In this document: one piece after another, positions 8,240-16,456 of the stretch
How the letters are laid out: every line of letters begins with the position of its first letter
Position numbering within the stretch: position 1 is the stretch's first letter
Assembly: GCF_018919175.1 (NCBI RefSeq)
Contig: NZ_JAHLQL010000004.1
Location: 296,535-360,534 of the forward strand
DNA: 64,000 bases
Direction: 5' to 3'
Origin: Clostridium simiarum
GTDB taxonomy: Bacteria; Bacillota; Clostridia; Clostridiales; Clostridiaceae
The notes under the pieces: model-generated
Databases searched by the model: none
What the model saw: only the letters and a program-made list of their open reading frames with translations
What the model was told of the DNA's origin: nothing
Translations under genes and position numbers: made by a program

Positions 8240-8843
8240 AAGTGGGATAACATCTGCCCCAGCATCTGAAGATGCTATCCGTATGATGATAAAAATGACA
8301 GATGGTGATTCATTTGAGGCAAATCGTTCTCTAGTTCAAGAGTTGACCTTTAATAGACTAGATGAGGAATTACAAAAAAGAGGTTTAGAATTTACAGAAG
8401 TTCAAATGAAAAATTTAGGCATCCTTTCTTGTGATGATATTTACACAAATATGGGGTTACTTGTTTCAGACCAATGTAAACACTCTATCAAATTTGCAAT
8501 TTTTCAAGGCACAGATAAGTTAGTGTTTAGGGATAGAAAAGAACTTACTGGTTCACTATTTGCTCAGCTTGCAGATGCCTATAAAACCATTGACTTTTAT
8601 AACGGTACAAAAGCAACCTTCCATGATTTACTACGCACAGATGAGAGGGATTATCCAGAAGATGAGAAGTATTTACCGATACTCAGATTATTCGAAAAGC
8701 AAAAAGAAATCACTGGCAGTGACGTTGAAGAAGCTTTGGGGATTGGTACGACTCATGCAATTAATATGCTCAAAGAAATGATTGATAAAGATTTGATTAG
8801 TAAGGTTGGAAATGGCAGATTGACGAAATATATAGCAAAGTAG
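8193..8843 (+). pseudogene. 5'-truncated AlbA_2/AAA-4 (RecG-like) ATP-binding protein
   Basis: The 216-residue frame lacks the start of its family. From about 8214 it reads ITTGVYVRSGITSAPASEDA, then a stretch DSFEANRSLVQELTF, the C-terminal part of the Schlafen-like AlbA_2 domain seen in 'divergent AAA-4' proteins of about 450 residues. A shortened middle region follows, then a C-terminal winged helix (EKQKEITGSDVEEALGIGTT). The ATG at 8193 lies inside the preceding GNAT fragment and is accidental. I read it as a truncated gene fused to foreign sequence; a short transcriptional role cannot be excluded. Confidence 0.6.
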
Positions 8844-8875
8844 GTCTAATAAATAATGTCAAAGATGAAGAGTGC

Positions 8876-9163
8876 TTGAAGATGCTGGAAGGATTAAAAG
8901 AAGAGTGTGCTGACAAAGAGTACATCCATGCAGAAGGTATTACTGACGAGAAAATTAAAAGTTTTCTTCAAGAAGTCTATTTTGTGATTGAGGATAAGAC
9001 ACCAACCGAATATGTAAAGGAAATAATTAAAGATATTCACAACAGAAGTAATAAAGTCTATGGTTCTATAAAAATTAGAAAGAAGTTGAATGAGGGAAAG
9101 AACCCTAAAGTAAACCATAAGCGTATAGAAAGAATAATAAGTAAAAATGCTATAAAATACTGA
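8876..9163 (+). pseudogene. Chimeric frame ending in an IS3-family OrfB transposase piece
   Basis: A 95-codon frame with two unlike halves. From about 9009 it gives EIIKDIHNRSNKVYGSIKIR and VNHKRIERIISKNAIK, the HTH_21 region of IS3-family (IS150-like) OrfB. The first half (GLKEECADKEYIHAEGITDE...) is not recognised. The catalytic DDE core is absent, so the transposase part is dead. Confidence 0.6.
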
Positions 9164-9200
9164 ATTATAGAAAAATTACATTTAATGGAGGTTAATATAT

Positions 9201-9647
9201 ATGGAGTTAGAGGTTAAGCTATATCCATTGGAATACAACATGGTGGACAAGTGTGTTGATTTATTTATTAACACCTTCTCAAAAGAACCCTGGAATGACG
9301 TATATGAGTCAAGAGAACAAGTTGTAGAGTTTTTTGAGAATTACATAAATAACAATTATTTTATTGGCTACATTATAAAGATAGGCGATGAACTTGCTGG
9401 ATTAAGCATAGGCGCGAAAACTCCGTGTTTAAGAGGGATGGAATATTTCATTGATCAATTTTGTATAAGTGAAAAATTCCAAGGACAAGGGGTAGGTAGT
9501 AAGTTTCTACAACTTATCGAATTAGACATTAAAAAGCAGAACATAAATACTATAATATTAACAACTGCTAAAGGGTTCCCATCAGAAAAATTTTATATTA
9601 AAAATGGATTCAAAAAGTCTGATAGAACGATTTTTCTTGCCAAATAG
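9201..9647 (+). CDS. GNAT-family N-acetyltransferase
   Basis: A full-length 148-residue GNAT protein. Residues 1-60 form the N-terminal strand/helix unit, FCISEKFQGQGVGSKFLQLI around 88-107 is motif A with the Q-x-x-G-x-G loop, and FPSEKFYIKNGFKKS is the C-terminal motif B. An ATG start follows TGGAGG at 9186-9191. The substrate is unknown. It sits in an accessory zone next to fosX and transposase scraps, so a resistance or detoxification role is possible but not shown. Confidence 0.85.
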   Translation: MELEVKLYPLEYNMVDKCVDLFINTFSKEPWNDVYESREQVVEFFENYINNNYFIGYIIKIGDELAGLSIGAKTPCLRGMEYFIDQFCISEKFQGQGVGSKFLQLIELDIKKQNINTIILTTAKGFPSEKFYIKNGFKKSDRTIFLAK

Positions 9648-10104
9648 GCCTAAACGAAGCAATTAAAGATATATGCTATATTGACAAGGGATTGGTATGC
9701 AACTGCTTTTGAAAAACTGATAATAAATTACAAAACATTTAGCAATGCATTTTCTGATTATCAGGTTGAAATAGATAGTGATATGTTAATGCAATTGTAA
9801 TAAATAAAATTTTTTTGATTCGCAACTTTCCTGTATTAAGCATTACAGGTGGAGGATCCCACCTGTAATTGAGTAATTTTATCAGAGCAGATATTGGACA
9901 GATAAATATATTTCATATTCCTTAGTTGATAATGGAAAAATAATAGCTAATGAATCTGGAAGCATTATAAAATCTCTTTACTACGGGCAGGAAAAGCTAT
10001 GTATTAAATTGAAATTGTAATGATAGGTATTGATTATAGAAAATAGGGCTTATCTGATATTTAATATAAGCCAACCTGAAGGAATGGAAAGGAGAGTTCA
10101 TATT
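9648..10104 (+). other. Gene-free stretch with decayed coding fragments
   Basis: Two short degenerate frames are visible: one at about 9690-9800 (TRDWYATAFEKLIINYKTFS... to a stop), not recognised, and one at about 9895-10019 (WTDKYISYSLVDNGKIIANE...), which looks like a GNAT N-terminal piece. No ribosome site or intact start is associated with either. Confidence 0.4.
9842..9869 (+). terminator. Perfect 11-bp hairpin
   Basis: ATTACAGGTGG and CCACCTGTAAT pair perfectly around the 6-base loop AGGATC. There is no clean T-run after it, so it may be a weak terminator or the residue of an inverted repeat. Confidence 0.5.
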
Positions 10105-10518
10105 ATGATTGAAGGTGTAAGTCATATTACTTTTATTGTTAATAATTTAGATAAAACTACTCAATTATTTAAAGAACTATTTAATGCAAAAGAAGTTTAT
10201 TATAGTGGTGAAAAAAAACATTCATTATTTAAGGAACGTTTTTTTAGTATCGGCAATCAATGGATTGCCATTATGGAAGATACAAATATACTTAACAGAA
10301 CCTACCATCATGTAGCATTTAAAATATCAGATTCTGATGTAGATAGTTATTTAAGCAAAATTAAAGCTTTAAATTTAGAACTAAAGCCTCCAAGAGAAAG
10401 AGTAGAAGGAGAAGGATATTCTATATACTTTTATGACTATGACAATAACTTATTTGAACTTCATACAGAAACATTGGAAAAAAGATTATCTTCATACACA
10501 GAGATGGATAGTAAATAA
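10105..10518 (+). CDS. fosX: Fosfomycin resistance hydrolase FosX
   Basis: A 137-residue vicinal-oxygen-chelate (glyoxalase fold) enzyme that hydrolyses the oxirane of fosfomycin using Mn(II). Every FosX-defining residue falls at the expected position: metal ligands His7, His69 and Glu118, and the general base Glu44 that separates FosX from thiol-transferring FosA/FosB. I chose the ATG at 10105 behind AAAGGAGAG; the open frame extends 25 codons upstream without a ribosome site. It is a single gene flanked by IS3 remnants, which suggests mobile origin, although fosX also occurs as a chromosomal gene in clostridia and Listeria. Confidence 0.88.
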   Translation: MIEGVSHITFIVNNLDKTTQLFKELFNAKEVYYSGEKKHSLFKERFFSIGNQWIAIMEDTNILNRTYHHVAFKISDSDVDSYLSKIKALNLELKPPRERVEGEGYSIYFYDYDNNLFELHTETLEKRLSSYTEMDSK

Positions 10519-10558
10519 ATTGTATTAATCTTAATTTACAATATTCTTAGCAAGCAAA

Positions 10559-10845
10559 ACAAAAGAGGAAAAACAGTATACAGAGGAATTCAAGAATATA
10601 ATAATGAAGCTCTATAATGCTCGGAAGATCTTAGCACAATTAAGCAGTAAATGTAACCTTATGATAATGCTTGTATGGAATCTTTCCATGATTCTTTGAA
10701 GAAAGAAGAAGTTCATCTTGTTAGTTACTTTGATTATGATGCTGTAAGGCTTGCGATATTTCAATATATGGAATCTTGGTGTAATAGTAAAAGAATCCAT
10801 GGTAGTATAGGATATATATCTACAGAAATGTTAAGAGTTAGCTAA
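10559..10845 (+). mobile_element. Internally deleted IS3-family element
   Basis: The left part reads EEKQYTEEFKNIIMKLYNAR, the start of an IS3 OrfA. After stops it passes directly into the C-terminal part of OrfB (DNACMESFHDSLKKEEVHL, then FQYMESWCNSKRIHGSIGY), ending at 10845. The catalytic core between them is lost. Together with the piece at 9009-9163 it brackets fosX. Confidence 0.65.
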
Positions 10846-10915
10846 GAAAGCTACATAAAAAGTTCAGCTTTTTATGTCTAAAACATTGACATAGATCTAT
10901 TATTCATACTATAGG

Positions 10916-10957
10916 GAGTGTGGCAAAACTACTTTTTAGAGTAGTTTTGCCACACTC
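10916..10957 (+). terminator. Strong 18-bp hairpin terminator
   Basis: GAGTGTGGCAAAACTACT and its perfect complement AGTAGTTTTGCCACACTC flank the 6-base loop TTTTAG and are followed by TATTTTTTCTTTT. It closes the region before the PTS operon. A terminal inverted repeat from the adjacent IS is an alternative origin. Confidence 0.75.
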
Positions 10958-11014
10958 TATTTTTTCTTTTATAAACATATTTTATTTTTAAATATCACTT
11001 CTTTGTTTCAGATA

Positions 11015-11053
11015 AGTTCAACTTTTGTTTTAATCTAAAACAAAAGTTGAACT
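11015..11053 (+). promoter_or_regulatory. Perfect 18-bp palindrome upstream of the PTS promoter
   Basis: AGTTCAACTTTTGTTTTA and TAAAACAAAAGTTGAACT form an exact inverted repeat with a 3-base centre. It ends 9 bases before the -35 of the regulator gene, the usual place for an activator site. PRD regulators of the MtlR/LicR type bind DNA directly upstream of their operons, so this is a candidate binding site. It has no T-run and is unlikely to be a terminator. Confidence 0.55.
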
Positions 11054-11062
11054 CAAATGAAA

Positions 11063-11091
11063 TTGAAAACGATAAACTTTTCAAATAGAAT
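11063..11091 (+). promoter_or_regulatory. Sigma-A promoter of the PTS operon
   Basis: TTGAAA, a 17-base spacer and TAGAAT (11086-11091). The segment TGAAAACGATAAAC over the -35 resembles an imperfect catabolite-response element. The downstream leader is about 75 bases and contains AAGGGGGGAAAG. Confidence 0.6.
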
Positions 11092-11170
11092 AAACATTAA
11101 GAAGGGGGGAAAGATAAAATCCAAGAACGAGATTATAACTAATCTTAATAAGAAAGTAGGATTATTATAA

Positions 11171-13252
11171 ATGGATAAAGAAATTGTATTAATTCTTCAG
11201 ATTTTATTAAATAGTACATTAATTACTACAAAAGGATTGCAAGAAGAAACTAATTCTTCAAGGAGACAAGTTACTTACAGGCTAAAGAAAATTAACGATA
11301 TGTTTAAAGTAAAAAAAGTACCACTTATATCTCTAGGAACTAATAATGATATTATTGTTCAAAAAGAGACAAAGGATGCAATAAAAGAAATCTTAGAAAA
11401 AAACTATTCTAAAAAAACTTACTACTTTAGTAAAAATGAACGACTTCTATATATGTATTTAATGCTTTTTATTAACATGGAGGATATTTCAATTAATCAT
11501 TTTATATATTCTCTAAAGGTAAGTAGATCCACTGTAAATCTTGATTTTAAAGATTTGATACCGGATATCGAGAAAAAGGGCATTAAAATTAAAAACAATC
11601 GTAAAAATGGCTATTATTTAGTTGGGTCTGAAATGGAAATTAGAAGAGTACTTATTAAAAATATTATAGAGACCCTATCAAATGAAGAAGGTTCAAGAGT
11701 TTTTGACATTTTTATTGAGGAGTATAAACTAGATAGTTTTGAAAAAACTAAAAAAATTATATCAAAGCTTGTAAGAAAACATGAAATTACTTTTGTTGAA
11801 AACAGATTAGTAGAATTTATCTATATATTCATTTTTCTAAAAGCAAGAATGTTTGCAAAGAAAATCATTACTTCAGAAAATATAGATATCCCTAATATTG
11901 CAGTTATGAACTCAATGAAGGAATATAAATTTGCTGAAGAATTATTAGAAGTATATGATAGCAAAGATAAGATAAAATCTCACGACGTAATGTATATTAG
12001 TGCTTGGATTTTGGGCATATCAGTAGGAAATGATGAAGATGATACAAAGGACAGGACTGTAATTTCAGAAATTGTAAATAAAATGATGACAAAGTTTGGA
12101 TATTTAAGTGGGGTTTATTATATAAGCCAAGAAAAAATATTTAAACAATTATACTCTCATTTTAGACCAGCTTATTACAGACTTTTATTTAAATTACCTG
12201 TTTACAATCCACTTTGTGAAAAGGTAAAAGAAGAGTACCGATTAGTATATAGAATTGTAAGTAATGCAATGAAAGAGTTCTGCGGTCTATTTGGAGAAGA
12301 AATTCAAGAAGAGGAATTAGCATATTTGACAATGCATTTTGCAGCTATTTTCTCAAACAAAAAAGAACTTGATATTCTTAGAAAAAAGACAGCACTTATA
12401 ATTTGTTCAAACGGTGTTGGTAGCTCAGCTATCTTACATGCAGAGCTTACAAACTTATTTCCAGAACTACACTTTTTACCGCCATTAGAATCCTCTAAAC
12501 TAAAAGATTTTGTTGAATCTGTAGATATTGTGTTTACTACTAATTATAAAGCAGAAGGTTTAGAAATAGATGTACCAGTAATTAAAGTGAGTCCTGTTAT
12601 GACCCAAAAGGAAAAATATAGGATTACACGTGAGGTGTACATTCAATTGGGTGATATTTTTTTAAGACAACCAAAAATAGATGAAGTTATGGATATAATA
12701 AAAAAATATGCGAAAGTAACTTCTGAAAGTATGCTTTCAAGTGAACTATTATCCTATTTTACACAAATAGAAAATTTTACGTCTAAAGGAGAGGAAGGAC
12801 TTATGTTAAGTGATATTACAAATGAAACACTCATAAAACTAAAAGTGCCAGCTAAAGATTGGGAGGATGCTATTAGACAGTCAGCTTCTGTTTTAGTTGA
12901 AAATAATAAAGCAACTGAAGCTTATGTAGATGCTATGGTTAATACAGCAAAAGAATCTGGCCCTTACATTGTAATTACAAAACATGTGGCACTTCCACAT
13001 GCTAGACCAGAAGCAGGAGCAAAAGACATTGCAATAGGGATTGCCACTTTAGAAAATCCTATTGAGTTCGGAAATGAAGATAATGATCCTGTAAAATATG
13101 TATTTTGCCTAAGTGCTGTAGACAATAATAGTCATTTACGTGCTATGTCTGAGCTGGTTGAATTATTTGAAATGGATGAGTTCTTTCTAGCTTTGGATAG
13201 AGCTAAGGATCCTAAGGAAATTATTGATTTTATAAAATTACACGAATCATAA
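11171..13252 (+). CDS. PRD-containing PTS regulator with EIIB and EIIA domains (LicR/MtlR type)
   Basis: A 693-residue transcriptional activator or antiterminator of the BglG/LicR/MtlR class. In order: N-terminal HTH (residues 1-60) and second HTH (about 90-160), two PTS regulation domains (about 200-400), a galactitol-type EIIB domain with phospho-acceptor Cys412 in IICSNGVGSS, and a C-terminal fructose/mannitol-type EIIA domain with phospho-acceptor His610 in LPHARPE. Direct DNA binding is suggested by the upstream palindrome. It is followed 15 bases later by the IIB gene. No separate IIA gene is seen in the operon, so this EIIA domain may also phosphorylate the transporter. Confidence 0.9.
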   Translation: MDKEIVLILQILLNSTLITTKGLQEETNSSRRQVTYRLKKINDMFKVKKVPLISLGTNNDIIVQKETKDAIKEILEKNYSKKTYYFSKNERLLYMYLMLFINMEDISINHFIYSLKVSRSTVNLDFKDLIPDIEKKGIKIKNNRKNGYYLVGSEMEIRRVLIKNIIETLSNEEGSRVFDIFIEEYKLDSFEKTKKIISKLVRKHEITFVENRLVEFIYIFIFLKARMFAKKIITSENIDIPNIAVMNSMKEYKFAEELLEVYDSKDKIKSHDVMYISAWILGISVGNDEDDTKDRTVISEIVNKMMTKFGYLSGVYYISQEKIFKQLYSHFRPAYYRLLFKLPVYNPLCEKVKEEYRLVYRIVSNAMKEFCGLFGEEIQEEELAYLTMHFAAIFSNKKELDILRKKTALIICSNGVGSSAILHAELTNLFPELHFLPPLESSKLKDFVESVDIVFTTNYKAEGLEIDVPVIKVSPVMTQKEKYRITREVYIQLGDIFLRQPKIDEVMDIIKKYAKVTSESMLSSELLSYFTQIENFTSKGEEGLMLSDITNETLIKLKVPAKDWEDAIRQSASVLVENNKATEAYVDAMVNTAKESGPYIVITKHVALPHARPEAGAKDIAIGIATLENPIEFGNEDNDPVKYVFCLSAVDNNSHLRAMSELVELFEMDEFFLALDRAKDPKEIIDFIKLHES

Positions 13253-13267
13253 AAGGAGGATTTAATT

Positions 13268-13555
13268 ATGTATAAAATTTTAATCGCATGTAGAGCAGGG
13301 GTTGGATCAAGTTTAATGTTAAAAATAAAAACCCAACAAGTTATCAAAGAAAATAATTTTCCAATTGAAGTGGAGCATGGTTCTTTAGATTCATTAAATG
13401 GATTTAATGGAGATGCAGTAGAAACATTGATCGATGTTGCAGAAGAACTAAAAAAGAAGAATTTAAAATTTGATGTTATTGGAATTCATAATATTGTTGA
13501 TCGTAATGAAATTAAAACAGCATTAGAACAATTTCTGGCTTCAAAACAAAAATAA
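13268..13555 (+). CDS. PTS IIB component, ascorbate (UlaB/SgaB) type
   Basis: A 95-residue cytosolic phosphocarrier. The N-terminal strand-loop ILIACRAGVGSS holds the phospho-acceptor Cys8 and the P-loop-like turn typical of lactose/ascorbate-class IIB proteins. AAAGGAGG precedes the ATG. It passes phosphate from an EIIA to the sugar bound by the IIC gene 44 bases downstream. The sugar is inferred not to be ascorbate, because the enzymes that follow are not the ula set. Confidence 0.88.
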   Translation: MYKILIACRAGVGSSLMLKIKTQQVIKENNFPIEVEHGSLDSLNGFNGDAVETLIDVAEELKKKNLKFDVIGIHNIVDRNEIKTALEQFLASKQK

Positions 13556-13599
13556 AATTTATTAAAGTAATAAAACTTAATAGGATAAGGGGGATATAT

Positions 13600-14871
13600 A
13601 TGAATTTTATCATAAGTTTATTAAGTACACCTGCTGTTTTGCTTGGCGTAGTTGCATGTATAGGTTTGATTCTTCAAAAGAAATCAGCTACTGAAGTATT
13701 CACGGGTGCTTCAAAAACACTTATAGGTTTCTTAGTATTTGGTATTGGTGCCTCTGCTATGACTGGGGCATTACAAAACTTTAACAAACTATTTCAATAT
13801 GGTTTTGGTATTACAGGTGTTATAGCTTCGCCTGAAGCTGCTACAGCACTTGCACAAAATACATATGGTTTCGCAGTTTCATGTACGTTAATTCTCGGAT
13901 TTATATTGAATTTAGTCTTTGCACGTATTACAAGGTTCAAGAACATATTCTTTACAACAGGTCATAGTTTATTCTTTTCTTGTGTACTAGTATTAATTAT
14001 GCAAGCACATGGATTTGGTAATATGACTACAATTTTAGTAAGTGGTATTATTTTAGGATTTATGTCTGCTGCATTACCTCAATTCTGTCAACCATTTATG
14101 AGGGAAATGACAGGTGGAGATGAACAAGCAATTGGTCACTTCAATATGATTGGGTATGGATTAGCAGGTTATCTAGGACGTTTATTCTCAAAGCATAAAG
14201 AAGAAACAACAGAATCTATTAAATTCCCTAAATGGTTATCAGTTTTCAGAGATTTCTTAATGGGTCTATCAATAGTTATGTTAATCTTATTCTATGTTGC
14301 TACATTAAAGGCTGGTCAAGAATTTACTCAAAAGCTTGCTGGCTCACAACACTGGTTAGTTTTCCCTCTTGTACAGGCGTTCACTTTCACAGCTGGTATG
14401 TCAGTATTAATGACAGGTGTTCGTATGTTCTTAGCTGAAATAACTGCTGCATTCGTTGTTATTTCAGAAAAATATATTCCAGGATCACGTCCTGCATTAG
14501 ATGTTCCAACAGTATTCCCATATGCACCAAATGCAGTAATTCTTGGATTTATTACATCATATGCTGCTGGTCTATTAGCAATCGTTGTTATGGCATCATT
14601 ACCTAGTGTATTTCCTGTAGTTATTATCCCAGCTGCTCATATTTGTTTCTTCTCAGGTGGTACAGCTGCGGTATTTGGTAATTCATCTGGTGGATGGAGA
14701 GGTGCTATTTTAGGATCATTTGTTGTTGGGTTATTGCTTGCATTCTTACCAACAATACTATACCCAGTTTATGGAACACTTGGTATAGAAGGTGCAACAT
14801 TCCCTAATATCGACTATAACGTAGTGGGAACTACATTACATAAGATTTTACAATTTATAAAACCTATCTAA
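13600..14871 (+). CDS. PTS IIC transporter, ascorbate (UlaA/SgaT) family
   Basis: A 423-residue integral membrane permease with about ten or eleven hydrophobic segments, matching the UlaA/SgaT family in length and pattern: LGVVACIGLILQKKS near the N-terminus, GTGHSLFFS-like FFTTGHSLFFSCV, and AAHICFFSGGTAAVFGNSSG with the conserved substrate-site loop near residue 350. GGGGGATAT precedes the ATG. It is the vectorial step that imports and phosphorylates the operon's substrate. It is followed by a hairpin and the isomerase gene. Confidence 0.88.
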   Translation: MNFIISLLSTPAVLLGVVACIGLILQKKSATEVFTGASKTLIGFLVFGIGASAMTGALQNFNKLFQYGFGITGVIASPEAATALAQNTYGFAVSCTLILGFILNLVFARITRFKNIFFTTGHSLFFSCVLVLIMQAHGFGNMTTILVSGIILGFMSAALPQFCQPFMREMTGGDEQAIGHFNMIGYGLAGYLGRLFSKHKEETTESIKFPKWLSVFRDFLMGLSIVMLILFYVATLKAGQEFTQKLAGSQHWLVFPLVQAFTFTAGMSVLMTGVRMFLAEITAAFVVISEKYIPGSRPALDVPTVFPYAPNAVILGFITSYAAGLLAIVVMASLPSVFPVVIIPAAHICFFSGGTAAVFGNSSGGWRGAILGSFVVGLLLAFLPTILYPVYGTLGIEGATFPNIDYNVVGTTLHKILQFIKPI

Positions 14872-14886
14872 GCTACATTAATATTA

Positions 14887-14914
14887 TATAAGAGCCATAG
14901 ATATGGCTCTTATA
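14887..14914 (+). promoter_or_regulatory. Intercistronic hairpin
   Basis: TATAAGAGCCAT and ATGGCTCTTATA pair perfectly around the 4-base loop AGAT, then AACTTTAAGGAGG. It could lower expression of downstream genes relative to the PTS or stabilise the upstream message. A hairpin with the same AAGAGCCA core recurs at 17293-17320. Confidence 0.6.
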
Positions 14915-14933
14915 ACTTTAAGGAGGACAAACT

Positions 14934-15536
14934 ATGGTTGAAAAGACATTACCTTCATTTTTAGACATTCTGTCTAATGAAGTATCAACATTTATTTCTT
15001 CAATAGATGAATCTGCTATTAATCAAGCGCGTGATTTAATTCTTGAATCAGAAAAGAATCATGGCCGTGTGCACGTAACTGGTATTGGTAAACCAGGTCA
15101 TGTATCAGGATATATTTCTTCATTGCTTTCATCAACTGGAACACCAGCATACATATTACATGGGACAGAAGCAGTGCATGGCTCAAGTGGACAAGTAGTT
15201 GCTGGAGATGTGGTTATTGCAATATCAAATAGTGGTGAAACGCAAGAACTAAAATCAACTGTTGAAACTTTAAAAGCAAATGGAGCAAAAATCATTGGTG
15301 TCAGTGGTAATTCTGAATCTTGGTTAAAGAACGCTTCTGATACATTCTTATTTGCAGGAGTTAACAAGGAAGGCGATGACCTTAATAAGGCTCCACGTGC
15401 CTCAATTCTTGCAGAAACTATTGCATTACAGTCATTAAGTGTTGCGTTACAATATGCTAAAGGCCTAGATGCAAAACAATATTTAAAGTGGCATCCAGGT
15501 GGAAGTCTTGGACAATCGATTAGAGAAGGGAAGTAA
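14934..15536 (+). CDS. SIS-domain phosphosugar isomerase
   Basis: A 200-residue sugar isomerase (SIS) fold protein. Its pattern resembles the N-terminal half of KdsD/GutQ arabinose-5-phosphate isomerases: VHVTGIGKPGHVSGYISSLL for the first strand and phosphate loop, VIAISNSGETQELK for the Ser/Thr-rich substrate loop, and a C-terminal WHPGGSLGQ. It lacks the CBS pair of KdsD. An aldose-ketose isomerisation of the phosphorylated PTS product is inferred. It lies 5 bases before the lyase gene and shares its operon. Confidence 0.82.
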   Translation: MVEKTLPSFLDILSNEVSTFISSIDESAINQARDLILESEKNHGRVHVTGIGKPGHVSGYISSLLSSTGTPAYILHGTEAVHGSSGQVVAGDVVIAISNSGETQELKSTVETLKANGAKIIGVSGNSESWLKNASDTFLFAGVNKEGDDLNKAPRASILAETIALQSLSVALQYAKGLDAKQYLKWHPGGSLGQSIREGK

Positions 15537-15540
15537 TTAT

Positions 15541-16440
15541 ATGGAATATAAAGGTATTATATGTGCAATGATTACACCGCTTGATGAGAATCAGAATATT
15601 AATCCACAGGCAACGTGTGAATTAATTGATTATTTGATTGATAGAGGCGTTTATGGATTATTTATTTTAGGTACAAATGGTGAATGCCATGTACTTACAG
15701 ACGATGAAAAAGTTGAATTTGCAAAAATTGTTATAGAACACACCAATAATCGTGTACCAGTTTTTGTTGGAACAGGTGGTAATTCAACACGTGAAGTAAT
15801 TAATTTATCTAAAAGAATGGAAGCAATAGGCGCAAGTGCATTATCCATTATAACCCCATACTTTGTGCCGCCAACACAACAAGAATTAATTGAACACTAC
15901 AAAGCTGTTGCTGCTGAAGTTACTTTACCAATCATGATGTATAATATGCCAGGTAAAACTGGAATTAATATTGAACCTGAATCAGTACGTGAATTGGCCA
16001 AGGTTAAGAACATTGTGGGAATTAAAGACAGCAGTGGTAAATTGGACAACATGAAAGCTTATCTTGAAGTAACTAAAGGGGAAGACTTTGGTGTGTTCTC
16101 AGGCTCAGATTCACTTATTCTTGATATCCTTAAGGTTGGAGGACACGGTGCAGTTGCAGCAACAGCAAACTTCCTTGCAGAAATTGATGTTGCAATTTAT
16201 AATAACTTCATTAAAGGTGACCTTGAAGCAGCTCAAAAGGCACAAAGCAGTATTGAAGAGCTTCGCCGTATCCTAAAGTTTGGAACCATTCCATCAGTAA
16301 TTAAGCAAACCGTTGTGTTGAACGGTATTAATGTTGGTTCTGCCCGTCTCCCTGTAACTCAGCCAAGTGGTGAAAAGCTTGAAGAAATCAAAAGTGTAGT
16401 TGAAGCTTACAAAGCTACATTTGATAAAGGTTTATACTAA
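15541..16440 (+). CDS. DHDPS/NAL-superfamily lyase (sugar-acid aldolase or dehydratase)
   Basis: A 299-residue TIM-barrel class I aldolase of the DapA/NanA superfamily. The Schiff-base lysine is Lys162 (GIKDSSG), the partner tyrosine is Tyr134 (YNMPGKTG), and the 2-oxoacid carboxylate loop is GTNGE at 44-48. DapA has GTTGE there; GTNGE fits sugar-acid lyases or dehydratases better, and the operon has no lysine-pathway genes. I chose the ATG at 15541 with AGAAGGGAAG before it; the longer frame starting in the SIS gene is a read-through artefact. Confidence 0.85.
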   Translation: MEYKGIICAMITPLDENQNINPQATCELIDYLIDRGVYGLFILGTNGECHVLTDDEKVEFAKIVIEHTNNRVPVFVGTGGNSTREVINLSKRMEAIGASALSIITPYFVPPTQQELIEHYKAVAAEVTLPIMMYNMPGKTGINIEPESVRELAKVKNIVGIKDSSGKLDNMKAYLEVTKGEDFGVFSGSDSLILDILKVGGHGAVAATANFLAEIDVAIYNNFIKGDLEAAQKAQSSIEELRRILKFGTIPSVIKQTVVLNGINVGSARLPVTQPSGEKLEEIKSVVEAYKATFDKGLY

Positions 16441-16456
16441 TACAGAGGTGAATGAT

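Noticed and set aside
10886..10913. TTGACA with a following AT-rich stretch as a promoter
   Set aside because: No acceptable -10 at 16-18 bases, and a strong terminator follows directly.
13268..14871. Calling the PTS an L-ascorbate transporter (ulaBA)
   Set aside because: The components belong to that family, but the downstream ascorbate enzymes are absent and the operon ends in a KDPG-type aldolase.
15541..16440. Calling the DHDPS-family gene dapA
   Set aside because: The carboxylate loop is GTNGE rather than GTTGE, and the gene sits in a sugar-catabolic PTS operon, so lysine biosynthesis is unlikely.
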